From an uncultured bacterium (GTDB lineage: Bacteria; Elusimicrobiota; Elusimicrobia; Elusimicrobiales; Elusimicrobiaceae): 64,000 nt of DNA. Shown one piece after another: positions 35,347 to 43,397 of this stretch (within the stretch, counting starts at the first letter, position 1; each line of letters begins with the position of its first letter). The position numbers were made by a program, and so were the translations under genes. The stretch lies in assembly GCA_949297775.1 (NCBI GenBank), contig CASFTM010000008.1:50691-114690 (forward strand), given 5' to 3'. The notes beneath the pieces are model-generated. The model was not told the DNA's origin. It worked only from the letters and a program-made list of their open reading frames with translations, and searched no databases.

Positions 35347-35790
35347 ATGACAGCACAAATCAGATTACCGGAACAAAACCTTGTACTTCTGGTCGGACGG
35401 TTAACACGTGACCCTAACGTGTCTTTTACGCAGAAAGGTCAGGCAGTGTGCCGTTGTGACATTGCGGTAAACCGCAGATATTTAGATGCTACCACAAACG
35501 AGTGGAAGGACGACACTGTGTTTGTTCCCGTAGTGGTTTGGGGTGCTGCCGCCGAACGGTGTAAAGACCGGGTGAAAAAAGGGACCCCCATCCAAGTGGA
35601 GGGCCGCCTCACCAGCAGCGAATACACCGACAAAAATACCGGACAGACCCGCAGAACCATGCAGGTAACCGCCCGGAGAATCCAAATACTGGAATCCGGC
35701 GCCGCGGCTTCTTATACTCCAGAAGCAGCCCCGGCCGCCAAGGACGACGTTCCCACCACCGACGTGATGGAAGACGACGTGCCTTTTTAA
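35347..35790 (+). CDS. ssb: Single-stranded DNA-binding protein
   Basis: The 147-residue protein has an OB fold (LVLLVGRLTRDPNVSFTQKG, FVPVVVWGAAAERC, GTPIQVEGRL, ARRIQIL), a short flexible linker and the acidic tail ending DDVPF, which recruits partner proteins in replication and repair. The ATG at 35347 follows the rpsF stop by seven bases, with AAGG just in front. Placement of ssb between rpsF and rpsR is conserved in many bacteria. Confidence 0.95.
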   Translation: MTAQIRLPEQNLVLLVGRLTRDPNVSFTQKGQAVCRCDIAVNRRYLDATTNEWKDDTVFVPVVVWGAAAERCKDRVKKGTPIQVEGRLTSSEYTDKNTGQTRRTMQVTARRIQILESGAAASYTPEAAPAAKDDVPTTDVMEDDVPF

Positions 35791-35813
35791 CAGGAACCAA
35801 AGAGAGATAACAA

Positions 35814-36140
35814 ATGGCTGAAGAAATTAAAAACACGCAAGCCCCCGCCGCGGCTCCCGCCGCTGCTAACACGGCCGCCCGCCCCGAAAGACCGGCGCGT
35901 CCGTTTATGGGCAAAAAGCGCTTTGAAAGCAGAAGAAAAGTCTGCAAAGTCTGCGCTGAAAAAATTGAAAACGTTGACTATAAGAACTTTCAGTTCGTAA
36001 AGTCTTTCACGATGGAAAGCGGCAAAATCCTTTCCAGAAGAATCACCGGCACCTGCGCCAAACACCAGCGCCAAATCACCAAAGCGATCAAACGCGACCG
36101 CAACTTGGCGATTTTGCCGTACTCGTTGCCCAAGAAATAA
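35814..36140 (+). CDS. rpsR: Ribosomal protein S18 with Ala/Pro-rich N-terminal extension
   Basis: The 108-residue protein has an S18 core from about residue 36 (FESRRKVCKVCAEKI, YKNFQFVKSF, LSRRITGTCAKHQRQITKAIKRDR). The CxxC and C-x-x-H pattern suggests a zinc-binding form. The first 33 residues are Ala/Pro-rich and not part of the usual fold. It lies between ssb and rplI with short gaps and its own GAGAG box. Confidence 0.94.
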   Translation: MAEEIKNTQAPAAAPAAANTAARPERPARPFMGKKRFESRRKVCKVCAEKIENVDYKNFQFVKSFTMESGKILSRRITGTCAKHQRQITKAIKRDRNLAILPYSLPKK

Positions 36141-36156
36141 GCCGGAGGACCTGGAA

Positions 36157-36669
36157 ATGAAAGTTATTTTGAAACAGAATGTGAAAAACTTGGGTATGGT
36201 GGGCAGCATTGTAGATGTAAAGCCCGGCTACGCCCGCAACTTTTTGATCCCGCACCGCTTGGCGGAACTCGCCACCGAAGGCGCGATCAAGAACTGGCAG
36301 CTCGGCGCCGAAAGACGCGCCAAACGCATTGAAGCGGAACTGGCTGAAGCCCGCGCCATGGCCGAAAAATTGGCCGGTGTGGTGCTTCCGTTCACCAAAA
36401 CCGTCAACAGCGACGGCGTAGTGTTCGGTTCCGTCAACAAGGCCGATATTTACAAAGCCTTGAATGCCTTGGGCCACAATATTTCCAAGGATGCGATTGA
36501 GCTCAATATGCCGATTAAAACTTTGGGTGAAACCGAAGTGGGCATTTATTTGAAACCGACCGTGACCGCCACGATCAAAGTGCAAATTAACCCCTTGACG
36601 ACGGTGGAAGAAAAAATCGCCGACGCCAAGCCGGAAGAAAAAGCCGAAGCGGTTGCCGAAGCCAAATAA
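36157..36669 (+). CDS. rplI: Ribosomal protein L9
   Basis: The 170-residue protein begins MKVILKQNVKNLGMVG with VKPGYARNFLIPHRLA, the N-terminal rRNA-binding domain of L9, followed by the long connecting helix and the C-terminal domain. About 20 extra residues, rich in Ala, Glu and Lys, extend the C terminus beyond the common 148. A GGAGG box precedes the ATG. It ends the operon at a strong terminator. Confidence 0.95.
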   Translation: MKVILKQNVKNLGMVGSIVDVKPGYARNFLIPHRLAELATEGAIKNWQLGAERRAKRIEAELAEARAMAEKLAGVVLPFTKTVNSDGVVFGSVNKADIYKALNALGHNISKDAIELNMPIKTLGETEVGIYLKPTVTATIKVQINPLTTVEEKIADAKPEEKAEAVAEAK

Positions 36670-36689
36670 ATCCCGACAAATTGCGTTTT

Positions 36690-36721
36690 GTAAAACCCCC
36701 GCGAAAGCGGGGGTTTTTTGC
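36690..36721 (+). terminator. Terminator of the rpsF operon
   Basis: AAAACCCCCGC (36692-36702) pairs with GCGGGGGTTTT (36707-36717) around a GAAA tetraloop, followed by T. Confidence 0.93.
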
Positions 36722-37345
36722 ATAGGGAACTTGGCGGCGCTCCACGGCCTGGAAGGGCCTCCCCCCGGTGAGGGCCTAGAGCGAGAACCTTGCCACCTTA
36801 GTTGTTCCCTTATTGCGTCAGTACCGTACATAGCGAAACTTTGTCCGAGGCAGAGCCCCCGGGCTTGGAAAGCCGCTATGCAAGGGCGCGGCCGTGCGGA
36901 AAACCGTGTTGCTTAAGGAATCGTGCTAACCGGCAAAGAGGAAAGGAAGGCCGGGCTCTGGCTCCGGCTCGGTGCACCGAAGAGCCACAAAAATCGCTAT
37001 ATTATATAGCCCTTTTTCTGACGCCAGAAAAAGGGCGAAAAAGAGCGCCGCCCCAGGGAGCCACAAAAATCACTTTCAAACGGGAAATTTTATAACTCGC
37101 TCAAACAATAAAATTTCTAATCCGTTTGAAAGGCTTTTTGTAGACGGCTCTAAAGGGGCGGATAAACGGCAACAGCCACGGACACGACCACAACCACGGC
37201 AAAAGCAACAACAAAAGCGGAAACGACTTTCCTTTTAAAACAGCGCAACAGTATGGAAACAGTGTGGCTCCACTGATCGTGTTAACGGGTATAGAGAGCC
37301 TGCCCCCGGCAAGGGGGTTGATTTGTTTTTTTTTTTTGATAAATT
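36722..37345. repeat. Repeat-rich noncoding mosaic upstream of pilin gene 3
   Basis: This is the longest gene-free stretch of the window and the fullest copy of the mosaic. In order it holds a fragment of the second module (about 36733-36757), a full copy of it (36804-36876), the GTGTGG motif (about 36899-36947), a small hairpin GCTATA-TTA-TATAGC (36996-37010), the CTTTTTCTGACGCCAGAAAAAG palindrome region (37012-37032), the long inverted repeat (37063-37141), a CAAC/CCACGG-rich stretch, another motif copy (about 37256-37300) and a run of 12 T (37326-37337). No gene is supported. Confidence 0.75.
37063..37141. repeat. Long inverted repeat with compensatory changes (copy C)
   Basis: Left arms ACAAAAA (37063-37069), CTTTCAAACGG (37073-37083) and GAAATTTTAT (37084-37093) pair with ATAAAATTTC (37108-37117), CCGTTTGAAAG (37122-37132) and TTTTTGT (37135-37141). 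Relative to copy A at 1111-1200, three base pairs are exchanged on both arms, and the loop lacks the 12-base hairpin insert. Confidence 0.7.
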
Positions 37346-37374
37346 TTGGCTATGAGCAAAATTTATCAAAAAAA
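37331..37374 (+). promoter_or_regulatory. Perfect hairpin with start ATG in the loop, pilin gene 3
   Basis: The 18-base arms 37331-37348 and 37357-37374 are exact reverse complements around the 8-base loop GCTATGAG, with the ATG at 37352-37354. Apart from T/A run length it is identical to the hairpin at 1370-1411. Confidence 0.7.
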
Positions 37375-37873
37375 CCACCCGGTGGGGAAAAACGCCGGAT
37401 TTACGCTGATAGAACTGTTAGTGGTCGTTTTAATTATCGGCATCTTGGCGGCGCTAGCCTTGCCGCAGTACCAATTAGCTGTAGCAAAAAGCCGGGCTGC
37501 GACTTTTCAACCGCTTATCCGCTCCGTGGCGGATGCCAATAATCGCTACTATATGGCCAACGGACAATATACGACAGATTTTACACAGTTGGATATTGGT
37601 TTGCCCGCCGACGGAACTTTATCGGAAGACGATTCGCTGATGACATATGAAAACCGGAAAATTAAATTGTGCGGCGAAGTCTGCAGCTTTTCAGTAAAAG
37701 GGACGCCCGATTTGAACACTCCCTTTTATATTGAGTATTATACATCCGGCAAAATTTCTTGTTGGGCCAAGGAGGATTCCCCTTTCGCCAATAAAGTATG
37801 CAAAGCCATTTCCGGAACGGCCTCTCTGGGTGCTACCGCTGGGAATAACCAATATGTGATGGGGCAATATTAA
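37352..37873 (+). CDS. Type IV pilin-like protein 3
   Basis: The product is 173 residues with leader MSKIYQKNHPVGKNAG, then [11 protein letters not shown] with Glu5 and the hydrophobic helix ending ALALPQYQLAVAKSRA. The AVAKSRAATFQ and YYMANGQYTTDFTQLDIG pattern is shared with pilin genes 1 and 2. Four Cys are in the second half. The ATG at 37352, in the loop of a perfect hairpin, is the only ATG close to the cleavage site; a GTG at 37382 is a weak alternative. No ribosome binding site is seen. It stands alone, 124 bases before dnaB. Confidence 0.87.
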   Translation: MSKIYQKNHPVGKNAGFTLIELLVVVLIIGILAALALPQYQLAVAKSRAATFQPLIRSVADANNRYYMANGQYTTDFTQLDIGLPADGTLSEDDSLMTYENRKIKLCGEVCSFSVKGTPDLNTPFYIEYYTSGKISCWAKEDSPFANKVCKAISGTASLGATAGNNQYVMGQY

Positions 37874-37938
37874 TCCTCTTGGCTGCAAGCGGCATCTTTG
37901 CCTATTTTCCCTGTTAAATTGCTACAATAAAATAGATA

Positions 37939-37961
37939 CGTTTCCGCCCCCCGCGGAAACG
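37939..37961 (+). promoter_or_regulatory. Perfect inverted repeat between promoter and dnaB
   Basis: CGTTTCCGC (37939-37947) pairs with GCGGAAACG (37953-37961) around CCCCC. It lies between a likely -10 box (TACAAT at about 37923) and the dnaB start, so it may be an operator or a 5' UTR hairpin. Confidence 0.5.
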
Positions 37962-37996
37962 CGGAGTTGTGCCGATTTTTTATTTTAAGAGGTTTT

Positions 37997-39415
37997 ATGG
38001 CTAGTAATTTGTTGGAAGAACGTATCCCTCCGCAGGCGATTGACGCGGAAATGGCGGTTTTGGGTTCTATGCTGCTCTCGGCGGATGCCGTGACGGAAGC
38101 GCTGGAAATCTTAAAGCCGGAGCACTTTTATAAAGAGTCCCACCAAAAGATTTTTGCCGCGATGAAAGCCCTGGCGGACCGCAACCAGGCGGTGGATATC
38201 ATTACGCTTACGGAAGAGCTGAAAAAAGACCATCTGCTTACCCAGCTGGGCGGAGAATTGTATTTGACGCAGTTGGTGGATAAAGTTTCCACCGCGGCGC
38301 ACGTAAAGCACTATGCGGAAATCGTGTACAAAAAATTCGTCGTGCGCGATTTAATCCGCACCGCTACGGGCCTGGTGCAGCGGTGCTATAAAGAGGAAGA
38401 CGACGACCCGCAGATTTTAATTGACGAAGCCGCCGACCAAATTTATAAACTCAGCCAAAAACAAAAGCTTTCCGGGTTTGTCTCCTCCAAAGATTTAGCC
38501 CCGGAAGTGATTGAAATCCTGGAAAAAGCCATCCGCAACAAAAGCGCCATTCAGGGCGTTCCAACGGGATTGGATGAATTTGACCGCAAAACCGGCGGGC
38601 TGCGCAAATCCGATTTAATTATTTTGGGCGCGCGCCCCAGCCAGGGCAAAACCGCTTTGGCGCTTAACATTGCCCACCACGCCTGCGTGGAATGCGGTAT
38701 CCCGGTGGCGTTTTTCTCGCTGGAAATGGGGCGGCATATTATTTTTGAACGTATGCTCGGCGCGGCGGCAATGGTGGAAATTTACAAACTGCGCACCGGG
38801 TATTACGAACGCAACAAATGGTCGGACTTAATGCGCGAAATGGGCCGCCTGGCTTCCGCGCCGATGTATATTGACGATACGTCCGGCATCTCCATTACCG
38901 AACTGCGTATGCGTTCGCGCCGGTTGGCCTCGGAATTAAAAAAGCAAGGCAAAGAATTGGGGCTTATCGTTATTGACTATCTGCAGCTCATCCGCGGCGG
39001 AGAACGCCGCACGGAAAGCCGCCAGCAGGAAGTGGCGGAAATTTCCCGTATGCTCAAAGACCTGGCCCGCACGCTCAACGTGCCGGTGTTGGCGCTTTCG
39101 CAGTTAAGCCGTAAAAACGAAGACAAGTCCCGCACCGACAACAAACCCCAATTGTCCGACTTGCGCGAATCCGGCTCTATTGAGCAGGACGCCGACGTGG
39201 TGGCTTTAATCCACCGCGAAGCGTATTACAAGCGCGATGATGAATCGCTTAAGAACAAAGCCACGCTGATTATCGCCAAACAGCGCAACGGCCCCGTGGG
39301 AGATATTGATTTGGCCTTCTTTGGCGAATACGCCCTGTTTACCAATCCCGCACCGGAACATATGGAAGCCGCCGAACCTGCGGGCGGGAATACGATGCTT
39401 AATTTGCCGGAGTAA
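37997..39415 (+). CDS. dnaB: Replicative DNA helicase DnaB
   Basis: The 472-residue helicase has an N-terminal helical domain (IPPQAIDAEMAVLGSML) and a RecA-like C-terminal domain with Walker A GARPSQGKTALALNIA, FFSLEMG, LIVIDYLQLI (Walker B), LALSQLSRKNE and SDLRESGSIEQDADVV. The ATG at 37997 follows an AGAGG box. alr starts within four bases of its stop, so they are likely cotranscribed. There is no intein. Confidence 0.97.
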   Translation: MASNLLEERIPPQAIDAEMAVLGSMLLSADAVTEALEILKPEHFYKESHQKIFAAMKALADRNQAVDIITLTEELKKDHLLTQLGGELYLTQLVDKVSTAAHVKHYAEIVYKKFVVRDLIRTATGLVQRCYKEEDDDPQILIDEAADQIYKLSQKQKLSGFVSSKDLAPEVIEILEKAIRNKSAIQGVPTGLDEFDRKTGGLRKSDLIILGARPSQGKTALALNIAHHACVECGIPVAFFSLEMGRHIIFERMLGAAAMVEIYKLRTGYYERNKWSDLMREMGRLASAPMYIDDTSGISITELRMRSRRLASELKKQGKELGLIVIDYLQLIRGGERRTESRQQEVAEISRMLKDLARTLNVPVLALSQLSRKNEDKSRTDNKPQLSDLRESGSIEQDADVVALIHREAYYKRDDESLKNKATLIIAKQRNGPVGDIDLAFFGEYALFTNPAPEHMEAAEPAGGNTMLNLPE

Positions 39416-39418
39416 TGT

Positions 39419-40525
39419 ATGCAAATGCCTATTTTACGTCCTACTGTTGCCGAAGTGGATTTGAAGAAACTGGCCCGCAATATGCGCAAAGTGCACGAAC
39501 AGGCGGGCGCGGACGTGAAGGTGCTGACCGTTTTAAAGGCCAATGCGTACGGCCACGGGGCGGAGAAGCTGGGGCAGTTTTTACAGCAGCACCAGCTAAG
39601 CGATTTCTTTGGCACTGCGTCGGTGGAAGAAGGCATCGCCTTGCGCCGGGCGGGCGTTACGCTGCCTATTTTGGTGTTGGGCAGCATCTATCCGTTTGAA
39701 GCGTTTGAATACGCTATTAATAACCAGTTGGCGATTACCATTGCCAGTTTGGACGCCGCCAAGGCCGTCGGCGACATTGCCGCCAAACTGGGTAAAAAAG
39801 CGCTTTGCCACGTCAAGCAGGATACGGGAATGGGCCGCATCGGCACCCGCCGCGGCGGCGTATTTAACGTGATTGAATTTTTAGCCCATCATCCAAATGT
39901 GATATTGGACGGCCTGTACACGCATTTGTCCAGCGTGGAAACGGACCCGGAATATACCGAAGAACAAATCGGCTACTACCGCGATACGCTGACCAATGTC
40001 CAGCTGCACGGCATTCACATCAACCATTGCCATGTGGCGGCTTCTTCGGCTATTGTGGCCCGTCCGGACGCTCATTACGATATGGTGCGCACCGGGCACA
40101 GCGCTTTTGGCTTGGAGAAGGGATTTGAGCCCATTTTATCGTTAAAAACCCGGGTGGTGTACGTCAAAGATGTACCTGCCGGCAGCAGTATCAGCTATAA
40201 CCGCAGTTTTATTGCCCCCCAGGCAATGAAAGTGGCTACTTTGCCGCTGGGGTATGGGGACGGATACCTGCGTGCGCTGTCTAATAAAGCCGATATTCTT
40301 ATCCGCGGCAAACGCTGCCGCGTGTTAGGCAACGTAACGATGGATATGCTGATGGTGGACATCAGCCAAGCCGGCCCGGTAACGGTAGGGGACGAAGCTG
40401 TGGTGGTGGGCCGCCAAGGGGACGAGGAAATCACGTTTGCCGAATTGGCCCAAAAAGCCGGTACGATTGATTATGAGTTGTGCACGCTCCTGATGCCGCG
40501 CGTGCCGAGGATATACAAAGAATAA
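39419..40525 (+). CDS. alr: Alanine racemase
   Basis: The 368-residue PLP enzyme makes D-alanine for peptidoglycan. The PLP lysine is in VLKANAYGHG near residue 40. The second catalytic base lies in SISYNRSF, and PLGYGDGYLRALSN and GNVTMDMLMVDIS are standard family blocks. It starts four bases after dnaB, and its stop codon shares a base with the mlaE start. Confidence 0.95.
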   Translation: MQMPILRPTVAEVDLKKLARNMRKVHEQAGADVKVLTVLKANAYGHGAEKLGQFLQQHQLSDFFGTASVEEGIALRRAGVTLPILVLGSIYPFEAFEYAINNQLAITIASLDAAKAVGDIAAKLGKKALCHVKQDTGMGRIGTRRGGVFNVIEFLAHHPNVILDGLYTHLSSVETDPEYTEEQIGYYRDTLTNVQLHGIHINHCHVAASSAIVARPDAHYDMVRTGHSAFGLEKGFEPILSLKTRVVYVKDVPAGSSISYNRSFIAPQAMKVATLPLGYGDGYLRALSNKADILIRGKRCRVLGNVTMDMLMVDISQAGPVTVGDEAVVVGRQGDEEITFAELAQKAGTIDYELCTLLMPRVPRIYKE

Positions 40526-41301
40526 TGTTTACCGCCGTCGGAAAATATATGATGCATATGTTCAACCAAGTGGGCGGAGCCGCCGATATGGTGCGGTCCT
40601 GCTTCTTTTGGCTGACGCATTCGCGTTTTGAATTCCGTCAGGCGGTGGACCAAAGCGTAACCATCGGTGTAGAGTCCTTGGGCGTTACCGCGCTGACCAG
40701 TTTGTTTACCGGTATGGTGCTTGCCTTACAGGCCGGCAATACGATTGGCAACATTTTTGGCGAGCCGATTTTTGTGGGGACGATTGTAACGTTTTCGCTC
40801 ATCCGCGAGCTGGGCCCGGTGCTGACCAGCGTGGTCGTGTCCGGCCGGGCGGGTGCGGCGGTGACGGCACAGATCGGGACGATGGCCGTTACCGAACAGA
40901 TTGACGCGTTGTATACGCTGGGCACGAACCCTATCCGGTATCTGGTTATTCCGCGGATGTTTGGCTTTGTGCTGACGATGCCTATTTTGACGCTTTTTTC
41001 CAACTTGTTCGGCGTACTGGGCGGTTACCTGGTGGCAGTGTATGCGCTGGGCGTGCCCGGGGAAGTGTATATCACGGATATTACTTCGTTTATGGGCGTG
41101 TGCGATTTTATGCACGGGTTTATTAAATCGTTCGTATTTGCTTTTATGGTGGGAACGGTTTGCTGTTACAAAGGCATCAGCACCCGCGGCGGGGCCGAAG
41201 GGGTGGGTAAATCCACCACCGGCGCCGTGGTGACGACTATTGTGCTGATTTTGGTGCTGGATTATTTCTTAACCGCCATTTTGACGGCGTTTGGAATTTA
41301 A
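40525..41301 (+). CDS. mlaE: ABC transporter permease MlaE
   Basis: The 258-residue permease has five or six helices and the MlaE pattern: QSVTIGVESLGVTALTSLFTGMVLALQ, IRELGPVLTSVVVSGRAGAAVTAQIGTM and LGTNPIRYLVIPR. It forms the inner-membrane core of the system that keeps phospholipid out of the outer leaflet of the outer membrane. The ATG overlaps the alr stop by one base. mlaF and mlaD follow. Confidence 0.94.
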   Translation: MFTAVGKYMMHMFNQVGGAADMVRSCFFWLTHSRFEFRQAVDQSVTIGVESLGVTALTSLFTGMVLALQAGNTIGNIFGEPIFVGTIVTFSLIRELGPVLTSVVVSGRAGAAVTAQIGTMAVTEQIDALYTLGTNPIRYLVIPRMFGFVLTMPILTLFSNLFGVLGGYLVAVYALGVPGEVYITDITSFMGVCDFMHGFIKSFVFAFMVGTVCCYKGISTRGGAEGVGKSTTGAVVTTIVLILVLDYFLTAILTAFGI

Positions 41302-41302
41302 T

Positions 41303-42067
41303 ATGATTGAAATCATCGGCTTAAAAAAGAGCTTTGGAACCAAAGAAGTCCTAAAAGGGGTGGACCTGAAGATTGAAGAAGGCCAAACCACCTGCATTTT
41401 GGGCGGTTCGGGCTCGGGCAAAAGCACGCTGATTAAATGCCTAATCGGGCTGGAAGAAGCAACCGCCGGGCAGATTTTAGTGGGCGGAAAAGACATTACC
41501 CAAATCCACAGCGAAATTAAACTTGCCGCGCTGCGGCGCCGGTTCGGGTATTTGTTCCAGGAAGGGGCTTTGTTTGACTCTATGACGGTGGGGGAAAACG
41601 TGACGTTTGGCCTAAAGTACTTAACCGACACCCCCGAAAAAGATTATCCCGCCGTGATTAAAGAAAAACTGGCGCTGGTGGGTTTACAGGAAGAGGTGGC
41701 AAAGCTTAACCCCAGCGAACTTTCGGGCGGGATGAAAAAACGCGTGTCCTTGGCGCGCGTGCTGGCGGTGGAGCCGCAGGTAATTTTATATGACGAGCCC
41801 ACCACCGGGCTGGACCCGATTATGTCCGATATCATCAGCGATTTGATTATAGATTTAAAAGCCAAATTGGGGGTTACTTCCGTAGTAATCACGCACGATA
41901 TGCATTCGGCTTTTAAAATTGCGGACAAGATTGCTTTTTTGTATGAAGGACATATTTTGATGTACGGCACGCCGGAGGAATTCCGCCGGACGGACAACCC
42001 GTATGTAAAACAATTTGTGCAGGGCAGCAGCCACGGACCGATACAAATGAAATTGATGAAGGACTAA
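41303..42067 (+). CDS. mlaF: ABC transporter ATPase MlaF
   Basis: The 254-residue ATPase carries Walker A LGGSGSGKSTLIKCLIG, a Q-loop (FGYLFQEGALFDSMTVGENV), the signature LSGGMKKRVSLARVL, Walker B VILYDEPTTGLDPI and the switch His in VITHDMHS. It powers MlaE. The ATG is one base after the mlaE stop. MlaB and MlaC partners are not in the window. Confidence 0.94.
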   Translation: MIEIIGLKKSFGTKEVLKGVDLKIEEGQTTCILGGSGSGKSTLIKCLIGLEEATAGQILVGGKDITQIHSEIKLAALRRRFGYLFQEGALFDSMTVGENVTFGLKYLTDTPEKDYPAVIKEKLALVGLQEEVAKLNPSELSGGMKKRVSLARVLAVEPQVILYDEPTTGLDPIMSDIISDLIIDLKAKLGVTSVVITHDMHSAFKIADKIAFLYEGHILMYGTPEEFRRTDNPYVKQFVQGSSHGPIQMKLMKD

Positions 42068-42118
42068 GCAAGGCTCCGGCAGGCGCATAGATTAAGTTTA
42101 TTTGTCAAAGGAAAGAAT

Positions 42119-43390
42119 ATGAAACCAGAAACCAAATTGGGCATTTTTACCGTATTGGGGCTTATTGTTTTCGGATTTTCGCTCTACTTCTTAGGGGGGC
42201 TGTCCGTTACGCGTTCGTACGAGGTGAATGTGACGTTTTCGGATGTGTCTGGGCTGCCGGTTAAGGCGCCTGTTAAACTGTCCGGCGTGGAAGTGGGGCG
42301 GGTGAAACAAATTAAAATAGAAAAGGGCCAAGTGGTGGTGGTGGCGGAAGTGAACGAAGACATCCAAATCTACCGCAATGCGCGCTTTAGCGTGGTAATG
42401 ACGGGGATTATCGGGTCCAAGTACTTAAAAGTAGAACAAGGCACCCCCGAGGCCGGCGTGCTGAAAGCCGGCGATTATATACAGGGCGCGGACGAAGTGC
42501 CGATGGACGTTATGATTGCCCAAACGATGAACAGCATTAAAGAATTTGTAGACAGCGTCAACGCACAGGGACAGTTTGGCGAACAGCTCAACCGGACGAT
42601 GGACGAAGTGCATCAGCTGTCGGCCAACTTAAACCAGCTGGTGGCGCAAATGAGGCCGTATCTTGCGCGTTCTGCGCAAAATTTGGACGAAGTCTTGGCT
42701 AAAGCGGACTCGCTGATGACCAAACTGGAAGAGGGAGAAGGGGTTATCGGCAGCTTGATTAACGACCCGCAGATGAAAGAGGACGTGCAGTCCAGTATGA
42801 AAGATTTGAAGGAAACTATGGGCGAAGTGAAAACCTTTGTGGGCAAGATGAGCCGCTTCCGCGTGTATTGGGATTACGACTTCTTCTATATGCCGGAACC
42901 CGCCCTTGCCACCAGCGACCTGGCGCTTGAAATTTATCCCGCCAGCGGATACACCTTCTACCGTGCCGGTATCGCCAACATCGGCAACGAGGACGACGCC
43001 CTGGATTCCAAAGATTATTTGGAAAAGAACAAATTTGACGTCCGCTTCGGTCTGTATAACAAGTGGGCTACCATATCGGCGGGGTTAATCCGCGGTGCGG
43101 GCGGCGTGGCGCTGGAACTCAAACCGTTCTACGATAAAGAATTTTTGGAACGTTTTACTTTTACGGGTGAATTTTCCGATTGGGGACGCGACCGCGTGAT
43201 TAACGGACGGCTGTTTAACAAGCCGAACTTAACCTACGGGGTGGACTTCCGCTTTAACCGGTATTTCTCCGTGGGCGCCTGGGTGCGCGACGCGTTGGAA
43301 ACCAACGATTTTGCCGTCAAGGCCAATGTGTCGTTTAACGACGAAGACATCTCCTCGTTCTTCGGCCTGGCCGCCATGGCGGGCTCCTGA
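42119..43390 (+). CDS. mlaD: MCE-domain protein MlaD with long C-terminal barrel-like region
   Basis: The 423-residue protein starts with a single inner-membrane helix (about 8-28), then one MCE domain (VTFSDVSGLPVKAPVKLSGV, GIIGSKYLKVEQG). A helical, coiled-coil-prone region follows (about 140-255). The last 165 residues are alternating aromatic and polar strands (FRVYWDYDFFYM, FDVRFGLYNKWATISAGLI, LTYGVDFRFNRYFSVGAWV) that look like an outer-membrane beta barrel. E. coli MlaD is less than half this length and lacks such a region. The context (mlaE, mlaF) supports phospholipid transport. A protein spanning both membranes is an inference. Confidence 0.85.
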   Translation: MKPETKLGIFTVLGLIVFGFSLYFLGGLSVTRSYEVNVTFSDVSGLPVKAPVKLSGVEVGRVKQIKIEKGQVVVVAEVNEDIQIYRNARFSVVMTGIIGSKYLKVEQGTPEAGVLKAGDYIQGADEVPMDVMIAQTMNSIKEFVDSVNAQGQFGEQLNRTMDEVHQLSANLNQLVAQMRPYLARSAQNLDEVLAKADSLMTKLEEGEGVIGSLINDPQMKEDVQSSMKDLKETMGEVKTFVGKMSRFRVYWDYDFFYMPEPALATSDLALEIYPASGYTFYRAGIANIGNEDDALDSKDYLEKNKFDVRFGLYNKWATISAGLIRGAGGVALELKPFYDKEFLERFTFTGEFSDWGRDRVINGRLFNKPNLTYGVDFRFNRYFSVGAWVRDALETNDFAVKANVSFNDEDISSFFGLAAMAGS

Positions 43391-43397
43391 GGGTAGT

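Noticed and set aside
867..37345. CRISPR array
   Set aside because: The repeated motifs are imperfect, far apart and not evenly spaced, and there are no cas genes.
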